A DNA stretch of 64,000 bases from Cycas panzhihuaensis (taxonomy: Eukaryota > Cycadophyta), in contig CM041465.1 in NCBI GenBank assembly GCA_023213395.1, positions 80,669,741 through 80,733,740 of the forward strand. The letters are read 5' to 3'. A program made the translations under genes and the position numbers. Each line of letters opens with the position of its first letter. Position 1 is the stretch's first letter. This document shows, one piece after another, positions 11,601 through 22,212 of the stretch. The notes beneath the pieces were generated by a model. That model was given only the letters and a program-made list of their open reading frames with translations, did no database searches and was not told the DNA's origin.

Positions 11601-12265
11601 ATTTTTTCCATCCTTTTATATTACTTCAATTCCCAAGTAATATTTCATCAAATTGAGGTCAGATAATTCAAATGTTTTACTAAGGTCTTTTTTTAGCTAG
11701 CTTATTGCTTGTTCATAGTTACCAGTTACTAGCATGTCATCCATAAAGATTATGAGATAAGTGACTTTATCTTTTTGGCGCTTAATGAATAGTGTTACAT
11801 CAATATCTTGGTAGTCACAAACCTCATATCTAAGTTGCCTCATTCTTTTAGATAACTTAGCAAACCAAGCATGAGGGGCTTGTTTAAGGCCATGCAAGGA
11901 CTTTCTAAGTCTACAAACCTTATGCTCTTGACCTTCGATCTCGTATCCTTCTAGCTGAGCCATATAAATTTATTCTTCAAGATCCCTATTGAGAAACATG
12001 GTCTTAGTATCAAGCTAATGGATTTTCCAGCCCTGTTGAGTAGCCAAGGCTATAAGAGTTATAATTATAGGCCACTTGGTTGTAGGTGCAAAGACTTTAG
12101 CGTAGTTGATGCCATCCCTTTGTGTGAATCATTTAGCTACCAACCTCACCTTGTATTTTTCAAGAGTGTCATCTAATCTGTATTTGTTTTTAAACACCCA
12201 TTTATTTTGAACTACCTTTCTTCTAAGTGGTAGATCAACAAAATCCCATGTACTATTTTTTATGA
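11601..12265 (-). pseudogene. F1 reverse transcriptase pseudogene
   Basis: Minus-strand motifs in order: WVFKNKYRLDDTLEKYKVRL, INYAKVFAPTTKWPII, then the 88-residue open piece 11,963-11,697 with CRLRKSLHGLKQAPHAWFAKL and LIIFMDDMLVTG. The catalytic box reads FMDD, so both essential Asp residues are retained. The piece stops at TAG (11,697-11,699) before KKDLSKTFELSDLN. Upstream, TAG/TAA stops occur in the SAFLNG-equivalent block. Confidence 0.92.
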
Positions 12266-12529
12266 GAGATTAGTATTCTTCATTCATTGTATTTCTCCAA
12301 ACTATATGTTTCATAGCTTTTTGGTACGAGAGAGGCTCTTCATTAATAGTAAGATGTAGTTTTACCAGTTTAAGCTTAGTATATAATGATTCCTACAACC
12401 TTGCTCTATGGGTGCTTTGAATACCAGACTTGTTCATCCCATCTAGTCATATATCCTTGTTGAGCTGACAAGCTTCACGAGATCCTTGAGTTGGGAATGA
12501 GGTTCTCATTTCCTCAATTTCTTAGTTCT

Positions 12530-12990
12530 CATCTTATTCATTAAAATCATCATTTTGTGAGGAGGATGTTGACGTGCCTGGGGAAGATGGTCCTTCTACT
12601 ATTATTTTATCTTTGTCAACTGAAGGTAGAGAGGATGATTCTTCTATAATGGCTTTACATTTGTCAACTCTATTATCTTCAAAGGATGGTGCCGGATGTA
12701 CACTTATCAGTTCAGAGTAATAGCTTGTATCCTCTGAGACTCTATTATCAACTTCCAATATTTAGAGTAATTTATGTGTGCCCCCCCCCCCCCAAATCCC
12801 CCAAATTTTAGAATTTGAACATCATACTTAATAACATCATTATAGCAGTATAAGCATGTTTTGGAGTCTAGTAAGCAATTGATCCTATGTCTCCACAAAA
12901 ATGACATCTTTGGTAACGATGATTTTTTTTGTTGTGAAGGTATAAAGACATTTTGCATTTTTTTGTCCATAGGGTATCTAACAAAGATGC
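12530..12990 (-). pseudogene. F1 integrase-RT linker, Ser/Asp-rich
   Basis: This minus-strand stretch codes for runs such as IIVEGPSSPGTSTSSSQNDD and DEDTSYYSELI-like text, the low-complexity linker of a copia polyprotein. A 13-base C run lies inside it at 12,781-12,793 and breaks the frame. Confidence 0.55.
12781..12793. repeat. Homopolymer C(13)
   Basis: Thirteen C residues in a row follow TGTGTG and precede AAATCCCCCAAATTT. Runs this long slip in replication and sequencing, so the exact length is uncertain. Confidence 0.9.
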
Positions 12991-12999
12991 CTTTAAGTG

Positions 13000-13560
13000 C
13001 CCTTAGCTAGAGTTTATTTTGATCTGCATCCAGAATATAGGCATAGCATGTAGAGCCAAAGATTTTGAAGTAGTGAACAATGGGGGCTTATCCTGACAAC
13101 TTTTCATTAGGTGACTATCCTTCCTTTAATGAGCTGACAACACTGTAATAAATAGCTATCTAGATAACTTCAGCCCATAAGTAGGCAGGTATATTTTTGT
13201 ATACCAACATTTCTCGAGCAATGTTTATGATTGTCCTATTCATACACTTGGTAATTTCATTTTGTTATAGGGTACTTGCTATTATTGTTTGATGTTTGAT
13301 GTCGTTGTCTCAAAGGTAGCTTTCAAACTCATGTGGGGTATATTCACCACTATTATCAGTTTGAAGATATTTGAGTTAATAACCTGACTCTTTTTTAATG
13401 TGGCATTGAATTCTTTGAATACATAGAAGGCTTCATCTTTCTTGTGTAAAAAAGTTGTCCATACTTTCTTAGTGAAAGCATCAATGAAAGAGATATAATA
13501 TAACTTGCCCTTTAGTGAAGGAATGGGGTGGTCCACATAGATTAGAGTATACCAATTATA
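13000..13560 (-). pseudogene. F1 integrase pseudogene
   Basis: Minus strand: MDHPIPSLKGKLYYISFIDAF and KKVWTTFLHKKDEAFYVF (13,536-13,400) are the integrase core. After a frameshift near 13,375, LQTDNSGEY at about 13,365-13,340 carries the second catalytic Asp. The HTDLCGP-equivalent first block is decayed just upstream. Further stops follow toward the linker. Confidence 0.85.
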
Positions 13561-14000
13561 ATAGATGGCTCAATTTCCACTGACTTTTAGGAAAGGGTTG
13601 TCGATGAGATTTGGTAATGATACAAGCTTCATATTTGAAGGGCTTGGAGGAGAACTTTGGAAGACTTAGAAGAGTATTACAAAAATCTCTAAGTCTATCA
13701 GTATGAACATGGCCCATGCAAGCATGCTAAAGAGCTTCTAGTAACAATGTTGGGTGAGCCAGGATGGTGTTAAATGTAGATTCTTCATTGACATAAGGCC
13801 TTTGTGCACAATGGGCTTTAGAAGATGGAGAGCCATTTAGTCAAAAGAGTTTGCTAGTGAGATATCCAGTCAAGACCACTCAATCAGTTAAAGGGTGAAT
13901 GACTTGAAGAGTCTAGTCATTTGTGGTTATACTCAGATTAAATCTAAGAGAGACAAGTTTGGATAAGGATAGTAGGTTTTATTTAAGAGTGGGTATGTAT

Positions 14001-14772
14001 AAGACATCAAGCAATATAAATCTTAGGAGGCCATATTTCAAAGATGGTTTAGTGACTAAATGACATTCTATTTATAATGTCTATGATGAGAATTTAGAAA
14101 CTATATGATATTTATAAGAAGAATTCAAGACAAATTAATGTGGTGCCACATAGAACTATGATATTAATAAGAAGTGGACTATGATATTAACATATGGAGC
14201 CAAGAGACAATTATGAGGATGCCATAATATTTGACATTGTGGCTCTAATCACCTATGAAAAAAATAATCCTATAAATCAATGTGGGTATGACATCCCTAT
14301 CATGACTTAGTATGTTAAGAATGATGCTTCATAAGGTAGTAGTAGATAGTTAAGAACCACTAGTGACATATGGTATTTAAAATAGACTTCATGTCTCTTA
14401 GTTATTTGCTTTGGTCATTTCCATCTTTTCAATGGGAGATGTAAAAATTATATTTTGTTAGTGCTTGTGGTCAATTGTTATTATTTCTTTAAAAATTAAG
14501 GATATAAAAATATTAGTACTTGGGTTATTTAGCAATACTTATGATTTCATTCAATGATAGGGGCAGATGTAAATAAAGAATCAATATATAGCATTGTCAC
14601 TAATGAACAACAAAAGGAATGCTAACTGAATGGATGTTTATGCAAATATGATTTTTGCAAACAACAATTGCAACTAAATACAAAGAGGATAGGGATAAAA
14701 CTCTACCTCATAATCATATAAAATAAAGTCCATATATAAGATGTGCACACAAGCCTAAATACAAATGTAGAT
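14001..14772. other. Unassigned AT-rich stretch
   Basis: This sits between the F1 integrase relic and the family-E LTR. On the minus strand it is downstream of the E LTR and its PBS, so part of it may be E leader. No coding domain could be recognised. Confidence 0.4.
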
Positions 14773-14786
14773 AGCTTTGATATCGC
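14773..14786 (-). promoter_or_regulatory. Degenerate PBS next to family-E LTR
   Basis: The minus strand reads GCGATATCAAAGCT right after the LTR end. Apart from two substitutions and an extra leading base this is the tRNA-iMet PBS (TGGTATCAAAGC), so the LTR is a 5' LTR read on the minus strand. Confidence 0.6.
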
Positions 14787-15148
14787 TATAACATACCCAA
14801 ACTAGTTTAATAGAATATTAATGGGTAAATAATAAATGATATTAGATATCCAATAATAACTCATCATGTAAATGATAATAATAGCTTATATTAATAAATA
14901 ATAATAATTAGAATAGTAGTATGGTATATTTTCTAGGTACTAAAGTTCCAAATAATAAGTAGTAACCTATTTGAATGATAATAAATAATGGCATACATTA
15001 ATAAGTTATGGCCTCCCTGTTAAAAGGCACAAAAATATGCCCCCATTAAAAAATCAACTTTACATTACTATTAATTACTTAAAATATCAACTTCCATATT
15101 TTAGAATTAAAATATTGACTTCCATCCTTTAGATTTAGGATCATTACA
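14787..15148 (-). repeat. Family-E LTR, minus orientation
   Basis: On the minus strand it starts TGTAATGATCC at 15,148 and ends GGTATGTTATA at 14,787. It aligns along its length with 60,803-61,172 on the plus strand (shared blocks GGATGGAAGTCAATAT, AAGCTATTATTATCATTTAC, AAACTAGTTTGGGT). The upstream side lacks a polypurine tract, consistent with a 5' LTR or a solo LTR. Confidence 0.82.
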
Positions 15149-15336
15149 CTCTCTATAAACTTGAGGAGAGCTAGTGAAAATCAGGTGAGAAAATTAAAAA
15201 CATACAGGCTTCTCTAGCCTGAATCATAGAAAGCATGTTGGAGAAATATACTAAGTAATAAAAAGATGATACTAGGGATTTGCAAGAAGATAATATCAAG
15301 CCCTAAAATGAGGGATGCTTACAAATCTTCTTCCAC

Positions 15337-15835
15337 AACCTAAAAGTCCCAATCCTTTTAATAGATGGAGAGGTAAGCATAGATCAATGGCTAGCTAAAA
15401 TATTATATTCATTCATGATGCTTGGTATTGATAAGGCATCCTAGTAAATTGATCTTACCATTACACACCTAAATGGTTTGTTATATATGTAGGAAAGTAA
15501 ATGGAGAAAGGATAATCCAAAGGTCATATATTTTAGTCAATTTGAAGAAGCTTTTAAATAATGTACTAAAGCGAACTAGGCCAATCTATACCTCATCTAA
15601 TTAATATATTATTTCTAGGGAAATAAGACTATGTTAGAATACATGAAAGCATGTGAAGCACTAGAGGTAAAGTCAGATATCGAGTCTAAGGAGTCCTTAC
15701 CTTTCTATATAAGTAATTTGTGAATAGGCATACATAAGTATGTTAGTTAATTTAACCTTAGGATGTTTAAAAGGGCCAATTGCCTCACTTAGTAGACTAA
15801 AGCCAACTATGCAACAACCCAAGCCATGTAATTCT
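15337..15835 (+). pseudogene. Gypsy-type gag-like relic
   Basis: Plus-strand reading gives VPILLIDGEVSIDQWLAKI, SKWRKDNPKVIYFSQFEEAF and GNKTMLEYMKACEALEV, with ESLPFYISNL. This matches the layout of the retrotransposon gag core (central W.., then GN.T..EY...FE.L). Stops occur about every 20-40 codons. No zinc knuckle follows. The LTR to its left points the other way, so its parent element is unclear. Confidence 0.55.
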
Positions 15836-16375
15836 TTTTCCAATAAAAATCTTTGTATATTCCACCAAATTAAAGAATGTTGAGGAAGTTAGAAAACTTA
15901 TTCCCTTAGACATGAATACTTAGCTCACCTTAAAAATTAGAGGACCCAAAGAAGGCTAAGAGAAGTATGTAAGGACTTTCTTATGAGAATGACTATAAAT
16001 GGGAAATAGGACATTTCTTTATCTACTCTAAACCTTGGGTTAATTGTTCCTTGGTTAATAGGATTGAAGGGTCATTCCTATAAACCCTGGGTTGGCTATT
16101 TTGTTATTTAACCTTAATCAATAAGCACATCAACTAACTTTGGGATTATAAGAATGGCCTTTATGTTCTCTCCTAATGATCTTCTTAGGATTTATACAAG
16201 TCATATTTGCTCCTTGTTACTTTTCATTTTCCACTAAAACCTTACTTGTAGTTAAGTGGTATTTAAAATTACTCTAGAATAAGTATAAATAGTTAGTCAT
16301 CCATCATAAAAAGGGAATAAATAGGGGATAAGATAAGAGACAATTATCCATAACCTATTATCATGTATAAAAATC

Positions 16376-16424
<49 letters not shown>

Positions 16425-17245
16425 ATATATATATATATATATATGCATGTGTGTACATCAAAATGTAAGTGCATAATCATGATAAAATAATGCATTGTCA
16501 CAAAAACCCCTTGAGTTCTTATCTTCCTTTATAAGTAAGACACACATATGCCTTAGATCCTTTTCTTTAGCTCACTATCATCTTATGCTACCATAATCAC
16601 TTTGTAATAAAGTCACTCCTCTACCTGTACCACCATCTTTACCTTTAGCTTAAGGTCTCTATGTCTTTTTAGTCTCTATCTACAGAAAAACATATGTCTT
16701 ATAACTTGCCCATGAAACTAAGATTAGACTCTAAGTCTTATACTTAAGTCTCCAAAGTGCTACTCTTAACTTCCAACTATTTATGTCTAATTTACAACTT
16801 AAGGTACATCTTCTTGGCTTAAATAGTTGATGTTAAATAATCCCTTTACCTATCATAAACTACCACCTAGTCCTTAGTCCACACTGGTAGTAAATCCAAC
16901 CCATGGATAAAAGATAACACCTAATCTAGTATATGCCTTATAGATTTAATCTTTTGTATCTCACCTATAGTAATGGGATAACATCAAAGTAGGATGAATG
17001 TATATCTACATAGCAAAAATAAAAATTAAAATAATCATAAAGCAAGAAATTAAAATCAATCATAGAGATTCTCATCCTCATGATGTCCTCCCTCACTCAA
17101 GGATATGTTATTATACTACATCAATGCCAATGAGTCTTAGAAGAATTGATCCTTTGATGGTCCTCTATGTATTTGGTCCCTATCTCTAATCCCTCACCTC
17201 TTCCCTCCTTTGGCAAATATATAGGCCCTTATAACCCCTCTTGGG
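15836..17245. other. AT-rich spacer with one microsatellite
   Basis: I see no gene or LTR edge. It holds the (CT)n/(AT)n block at 16,380-16,444. Short open frames, such as one near 17,000-17,190, have no recognisable domain. Confidence 0.45.
16380..16444. repeat. Compound microsatellite (CT)n(AT)n
   Basis: About 21 CT units are followed by TT and then about 10 AT units. Confidence 0.95.
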
Positions 17246-17557
17246 TGAAAGAGGTTAATGTATCAAGGTCATTTATGTAGATTAATTAAGTGAACTTATG
17301 GCATATTATTAGTATTAGTGTCTTAGTAAAATGCCCTTTAGGTACATTTGGTTGTAATTTTGGGTTCATTTCATTAGGTGAGAAAATCTTAACCCTAATA
17401 CTCACCCTCAATAATGAAAGGTGAAATCTCAATATGAGAGTTATTATTTATTTTCACCTCCAAGCTTTGTTCTCATATCTTGTTTCATCTCTTTTTCATT
17501 CTCCATTGCTATTGTATGCATGTGAATAATTTATTCCCTAGATCCATCCTTCCTTCA
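17246..17557 (+). repeat. 5' LTR of copia element F2 (family F)
   Basis: It starts TGAAAGAGGTTAATG and ends CTTCCTTCA, with the same 312-bp length as the LTR at 10,038-10,349 on the opposite strand. The PBS follows directly, so this is a 5' LTR. No matching plus-strand 3' LTR was found in the window. Confidence 0.9.
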
Positions 17558-17575
17558 TATGGTATTAGAGCTAGA
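17558..17575 (+). promoter_or_regulatory. PBS of F2 (initiator Met tRNA)
   Basis: TATGGTATTAGAGCTAGA follows the LTR end by two bases. The GGTATTAGAGC core fits tRNA-iMet with one C-to-T change. Confidence 0.85.
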
Positions 17576-19640
17576 AGGGAATCTATTCACTTCATTCCAT
17601 TTGCATGGAGTCATTTTGCCTCTCATTCACCTTTAATGTGAAGTATTGAGAGTGCGTTCATTATTTTTAAAAATTTCAGAACTTTTTATCATGCAAAGCT
17701 TATATTTTATTTATAGTATATTTCAATATCCTTTATTTATTTGTAGGTGTATTGGAGACCAAAGTTATTAGTCAAAAGAAGGTTTCTTGGTCTTGGTTTT
17801 ATGCTCCTAAAAAAATTAGTTTTTTACCAATCCTCATAACTAATTTTAAATTTTACTAAGGGAGATTCTATTGATTTTTCATCATAAATCAATTTTTAGT
17901 TATAAAATCTATGCTATGAAGCTATAGGAAAAAATTTTAGTTACTTGCAGGTGGTAGAAATAAGCCTAAATCGTTCAGAAAAAGGCTATTTAGCCCTATA
18001 AGAGGTGAAAATTAAAAGTTATCTATTTTAGCTAAAACTTTATAGGGAAGGATACCCAAGTAAGACAAACATTTTTATCTTCTACACGATCTCCAAATTC
18101 TACCTTAATCAAGCTAAAAAAGTAGTAGTTTAGTAGGCCCTAATCTGATTGCTTTTATGAGAAATTTTCTTAAAATTTTAATGCATGTCAAAATTTCTTG
18201 AGGACTTTAATAAATCTAGCCTTAAAGAATTTAACACATCAAGTTTTATTAGATTTGATATACCAGAGAGAGAGAGAGAGAGAGATTTCTTCAAAATTCA
18301 GATTTCTACCAAGGAAAGTCTCATAAGAGTTTCAACGCGTTTCAGACAGTTTCTGCTCATTTTCAGAAGTTTTAGTAGAATACTTCTTGACTCACCATAG
18401 TAAGATCTATCATCTAAGAGAGTGAAGTTCTGAGTCAAAATGTTTTGGCCATTTAATATGGTTACATAGCTATATAGAAGTTTCTAATAGAAGATTCAGA
18501 TTCCTCTCATTTTTCCTAATACTTTCTCTCTTGCTCAAAATTTAAGTTTAAAAATAAAATTTTAAGTTTTTTTATCTTTTTCTTTTTCCTAACCAAAAAA
18601 AAAGGGGATTTTAAAATACTAAAAGCAAAAAAAAAAAAAATGCTCGTTGTAATAGTAAAACACCTAGATCATAACAAAATCTGATGTTTATACTTAGCAT
18701 CTTTGCATATCTATTCATGTATATAAACATTGATAGACAAAAGCATAAAAATAAGCATCAACATATTAGCAATTCATTTCAGCAACATAAATATAAATAT
18801 ATTTATATATTCTCTAAAATGAACCCATTACATTCGATTCATATCGCCAGTTCTTGACTTGTGCGCATACTCACCTTGGTTGAAATAGACCACAAATGGT
18901 TGAAGTCTAGGCCCTAAGGGAGGTGGGTCTATTCTTAACCAGAATAATGGTGGAGCAATAGGTTAGCCATACTTATGGACTCTCTTTAAGGATTATCCTA
19001 ATAACTAACCAGGACAACTAAAACCTTAATGCAAGATTAGAATCAACTTGCTCCAATATCCATCATAGCCATGGGATACGTATGTACTATTTGACTCTTC
19101 AAAGGAGGTATATAGTTACTCTTTGGTGAACTACGTAAAGACTAGGAGTACTTAGGCTCCAATGTGACTTAGATTTTATTACCAAGCCTAAGTGTGGGTA
19201 TCACGGATGAAGGTCCTAATCATATACTATAAGCCTTAGGTATTGAAAACTCGCCTATATTTGGATATAAGTTAGATGTTAATGGCATGACATATCACCA
19301 CTCTTTGTTAGATCTATATTAGGTATCATTTTTGTATCATTACTTATACTTATTTTTCATAGTTATTAAAAAATACTTAATCATTACTTGCCTCCTCATC
19401 ATAGCATTCATTTCCATATCCTTGTTATATTAGGTGTACTAGTCACACGTGTTAATGGCACATACTTCTATCATCTCTTCTACTTCTTTATCATCACCAT
19501 GTCATCTTAATTCAAGTAGAACATTGAGTGGATATTGAAAAGTAAAGAAAATTAAGATTTGTAGTACATTAGAGTTTAAAATACTACAAAGTATGAAGGC
19601 CTTTGGAAAGCCCACTTACATCCTACATCCATCATACTTG
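17576..19640 (+). other. F2 untranslated leader
   Basis: This is about 2 kb of AT-rich sequence between PBS and gag, with no domain seen. It contains a short (GA)n at about 18,264-18,286 and A runs near 18,590 and 18,630. A leader this long is unusual for a small copia element and may include older insertions. Confidence 0.5.
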
Positions 19641-20460
19641 CAACATCTACAACACCTGCTTCCGGTGGAATTACTCTAATAGTTACTACATATATCACAA
19701 CCAAATTATAATGAGAGATAGATGATAAAAAGATTCATGTAGAAATTATGTTGGTTATTGATCACTCCTTGAACAACTTGATTAATGAAGAGCAACATGA
19801 TATAGCCTAGAAAGTCCTTAAAGTTCTCAAGAAGAACTTTGATACAAAGTCAGACTTAGAATTTATTCATCTTGTTCTGAAACTAAATAAATTAATAATG
19901 TAGAACAGATGAGCTCATGAGATAATAAATCTCCTTTAACCAATAAAATAGGTAATTGATAAATATTTTAAGACCTAATGCATCAATTAGGCATTCTTGA
20001 TCCAATTATGTCTACATGTTCCTATTTATACAAACTTTCTTAGAAGTCTTCAATCTAGTGGAATATTGAAGACACTCAACTTCGAAGCAGTTTCCAAGAA
20101 GTTTAAAGAATTTGACAAGACCTTTGATACCAAATTTGTAGCCTTTTACTCTCTTCTAAATGTAGCCTTTGAGATGGAAGAAGAAGTTTTCTACAAAAAA
20201 AAATCAAGGTCCCTCTCATGGAAAAAGAAATAATTGAGTGAGAAGAAGAGGAAGAAATATGGAAAATCATTCACAAGGTCAACCAAACCCTCAGTCACAA
20301 CCTCAATAGTCTCAAGGCCAAGGGCTACCTCAACAAAAACCAATACCTCTTAAGGGACTAGTAATCAAACTATTATGTGTGATCAATGTAACTATAAAAG
20401 AACACTTTGTAAAAGATTGTAGAACCGCCACTTATAAGTTGGCCAAGTTCTAACCAAAAC
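19641..20460 (+). pseudogene. F2 gag pseudogene
   Basis: The gag core appears as IMLVIDHSLNNLINEEQHDIA, LIQLCLHVPIYTNFLRSLQ and NFEAVSKKFKEFDKTFDTKF (open part 19,997-20,233), similar to UBN2 gag. Near 20,380-20,425 a CX2CX4HX4C knuckle is split by a frameshift: CDQCNYK in one frame and EHFVKDC in the next. It is the only coding part left of F2. Protease, integrase and RT are not seen downstream. Confidence 0.75.
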
Positions 20461-21394
20461 ATAGAGCTCACTATGTTAAAGAAACTTATGAAGAATCATT
20501 TAGTAATATAGGTTTTATACAAGCATACTTTTAAAGAATTGAGGGATCTTTAGTATCACATACCATTGACCAACCATAGAGATGCTTTGAAGCTCAATGT
20601 AGATATATCACTTATGAATTCCCTTTACCAATGCTAAGTCCTATTGAAATTCCAAATAGTGTTGCTTCAATCGATGGATAATAGATCATGGACAAAAGAG
20701 AAACTCAGTATATGATATGCAATTATAGTCTATATCATACATTTAACTCAAATGTTTAAGGAGTTATTCACATGACTGATAAATCATAATAACCTATTGA
20801 AGGAATTTGTAACATTCGTCTAAAACTCCTAGGCTTAAGAGATTTTATATGTGATCTGCACCTTTACCATTTAAATCATACCAGTTTAATTGAAGCTAAA
20901 ATCCCTTTACATTTTCTCTTAACCAGAAAATCAATCCCAAGAAATCATATTGACCATTGGATGAGGAGGTTAAAAATATTTTTTAAAAACATTAGGTTAT
21001 TATTTTTTTTAACAAAATTATTAGTGCATAAATCTATATTGGAATTTCTTTTGAAGTCTACTAACCCCTTACTTGTTAGTTGATGATCCCATAGAGAGTG
21101 TATATGATCAAGGGTTAAAACCATAAGGGGGCTCAAATCCCTTTCTTCTTTTTTAGTTTACTTTTTCAAAGAAGCTATTTGGCCATATTTTGCTACAACT
21201 TTTATAACAAGTATCAGAATTTGATTTTATCTAAATAGTTAGAATCTTGATTTAAATGCCTTTAATTTAAGTGATTAAATGATGTAATTTGATTCCAATT
21301 TGATATAATAAATACCTATTAATTTTGATCTTTAATGTTGGAACCCTATAAGGTAATCATGAAGAACAATAAAAAAATTCTAATTTTTACTAAG
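20461..21394. other. Unassigned region after F2 gag
   Basis: A plus-strand frame continues with text such as HTIDQP and ITYEFPLPMLSPIEIP but matches no pol domain I know. Around 21,190-21,225 the sequence TATAACAAGTATCAGAATTTG resembles an LTR end followed by a PBS, but the matching LTR body could not be defined. Confidence 0.35.
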
Positions 21395-21680
21395 AATATA
21401 AAAATTTAGCCCATAGAATATTTGGATAGAGTTGAACTCTACCTTGAAATCACTCCATAAATATTAAAAAAAGAATTTAACCTAATTATTAAACAATATT
21501 TGGATGGTTATGCTCTTGAGTGGATCTTTAAAGTATTTTCTACTTAGGCTAATTAGATGTATTTCTCAAGATGTTTTTTATACAAGTTTAATAAAAGGAT
21601 TTATAAGTGGGAGGATGAACATTGGTGTGAGTATAAATATAATGACACTATTACAAGTCTCATAGAAAAATTGTAACAAG
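21395..21680 (+). pseudogene. Gypsy-type gag-like relic cut by element C
   Basis: Plus-strand text DRVELYLEITP, IIKQYLDGYALEWIFKVF and YKWEDEHWCEYKYNDTITSL fits the retrotransposon gag core (ring of W and Y residues). It stops exactly where the family-C LTR begins, so it belongs to an older element interrupted by C. It may be the left part of the host element that reappears after 54,040. Confidence 0.45.
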
Positions 21681-22197
21681 TATAAGAATTTAGAATTTCA
21701 CTCTAATACCATATTGGAATGTACTCATAATCACAATGGAAGTATATCAATCATGTATAATAAATCAATTATATCATAAGGATTATGTATACAATTCATG
21801 TAATGTAAGATCAATATATAAAGTAATAATATGAAATATAAAGTATAAATATAATCATACATGCACCACAAGAGACAACATATTTATATGCAAAAAACCT
21901 AGTATGGGAAATACCATAGGAGAAGGTTGGAATTATGAGCTCCTATTTATAATATCAAATAATTACTTCTCTAAGTCAATATTTCTTTCTTAATTTCTCA
22001 AGTGATATGTATATATATTTATAAATATATCACCTCATAAATAGCCTATAATATATCTCGAGCCTTTTTATCATCTGATAGGATATGTACACAAATAATC
22101 GTATATATCATATATGTCAATGTTTTTAGGTATAGGATTGTGTGGGTCCATAATCTTATATTAAATATTAGATATGAAAATATAACATATTCTAACA
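21681..22197 (-). repeat. 3' LTR of element C
   Basis: Minus strand: TGTTAGAATATGTTATATT at 22,197 to ATTCTTATA at 21,681. It aligns throughout with 26,232-26,749 (for example CACCTCATAAATAGCCTA and TAGGATATGTACA are in both). Confidence 0.9.
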
Positions 22198-22212
22198 CTC
22201 CCCCTCAATATT
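22198..22212 (-). promoter_or_regulatory. Polypurine tract of element C
   Basis: The minus strand reads TATTGAGGGGGAG directly before TGTTAG. This sets the orientation of the element. Confidence 0.85.

Larger units (their letters stand above)
10038..14000 (-). mobile_element. Ty1/copia element F1, minus strand, 3' part with LTR
   Basis: Read on the minus strand, integrase (about 13,560-13,000), RT (12,260-11,600) and RNase H (11,560-11,000) are followed by a PPT and a 312-bp 3' LTR. No 5' LTR of this family occurs upstream on the same strand. A same-family LTR of exactly the same length lies at 17,246-17,557 but in the opposite orientation. The left edge of the relic beyond integrase is not clear, so 14,000 is only approximate. 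Confidence 0.85.

Noticed and set aside
16998-17189. 63-codon frame before the F2 LTR
   Set aside because: No recognisable domain and low-complexity Ile/Lys start; not supported as a gene.
21190-21230. LTR end plus PBS near the gag-like relic
   Set aside because: TATAACAAGTATCAGAATTTG fits only loosely and no LTR body could be matched anywhere in the window.
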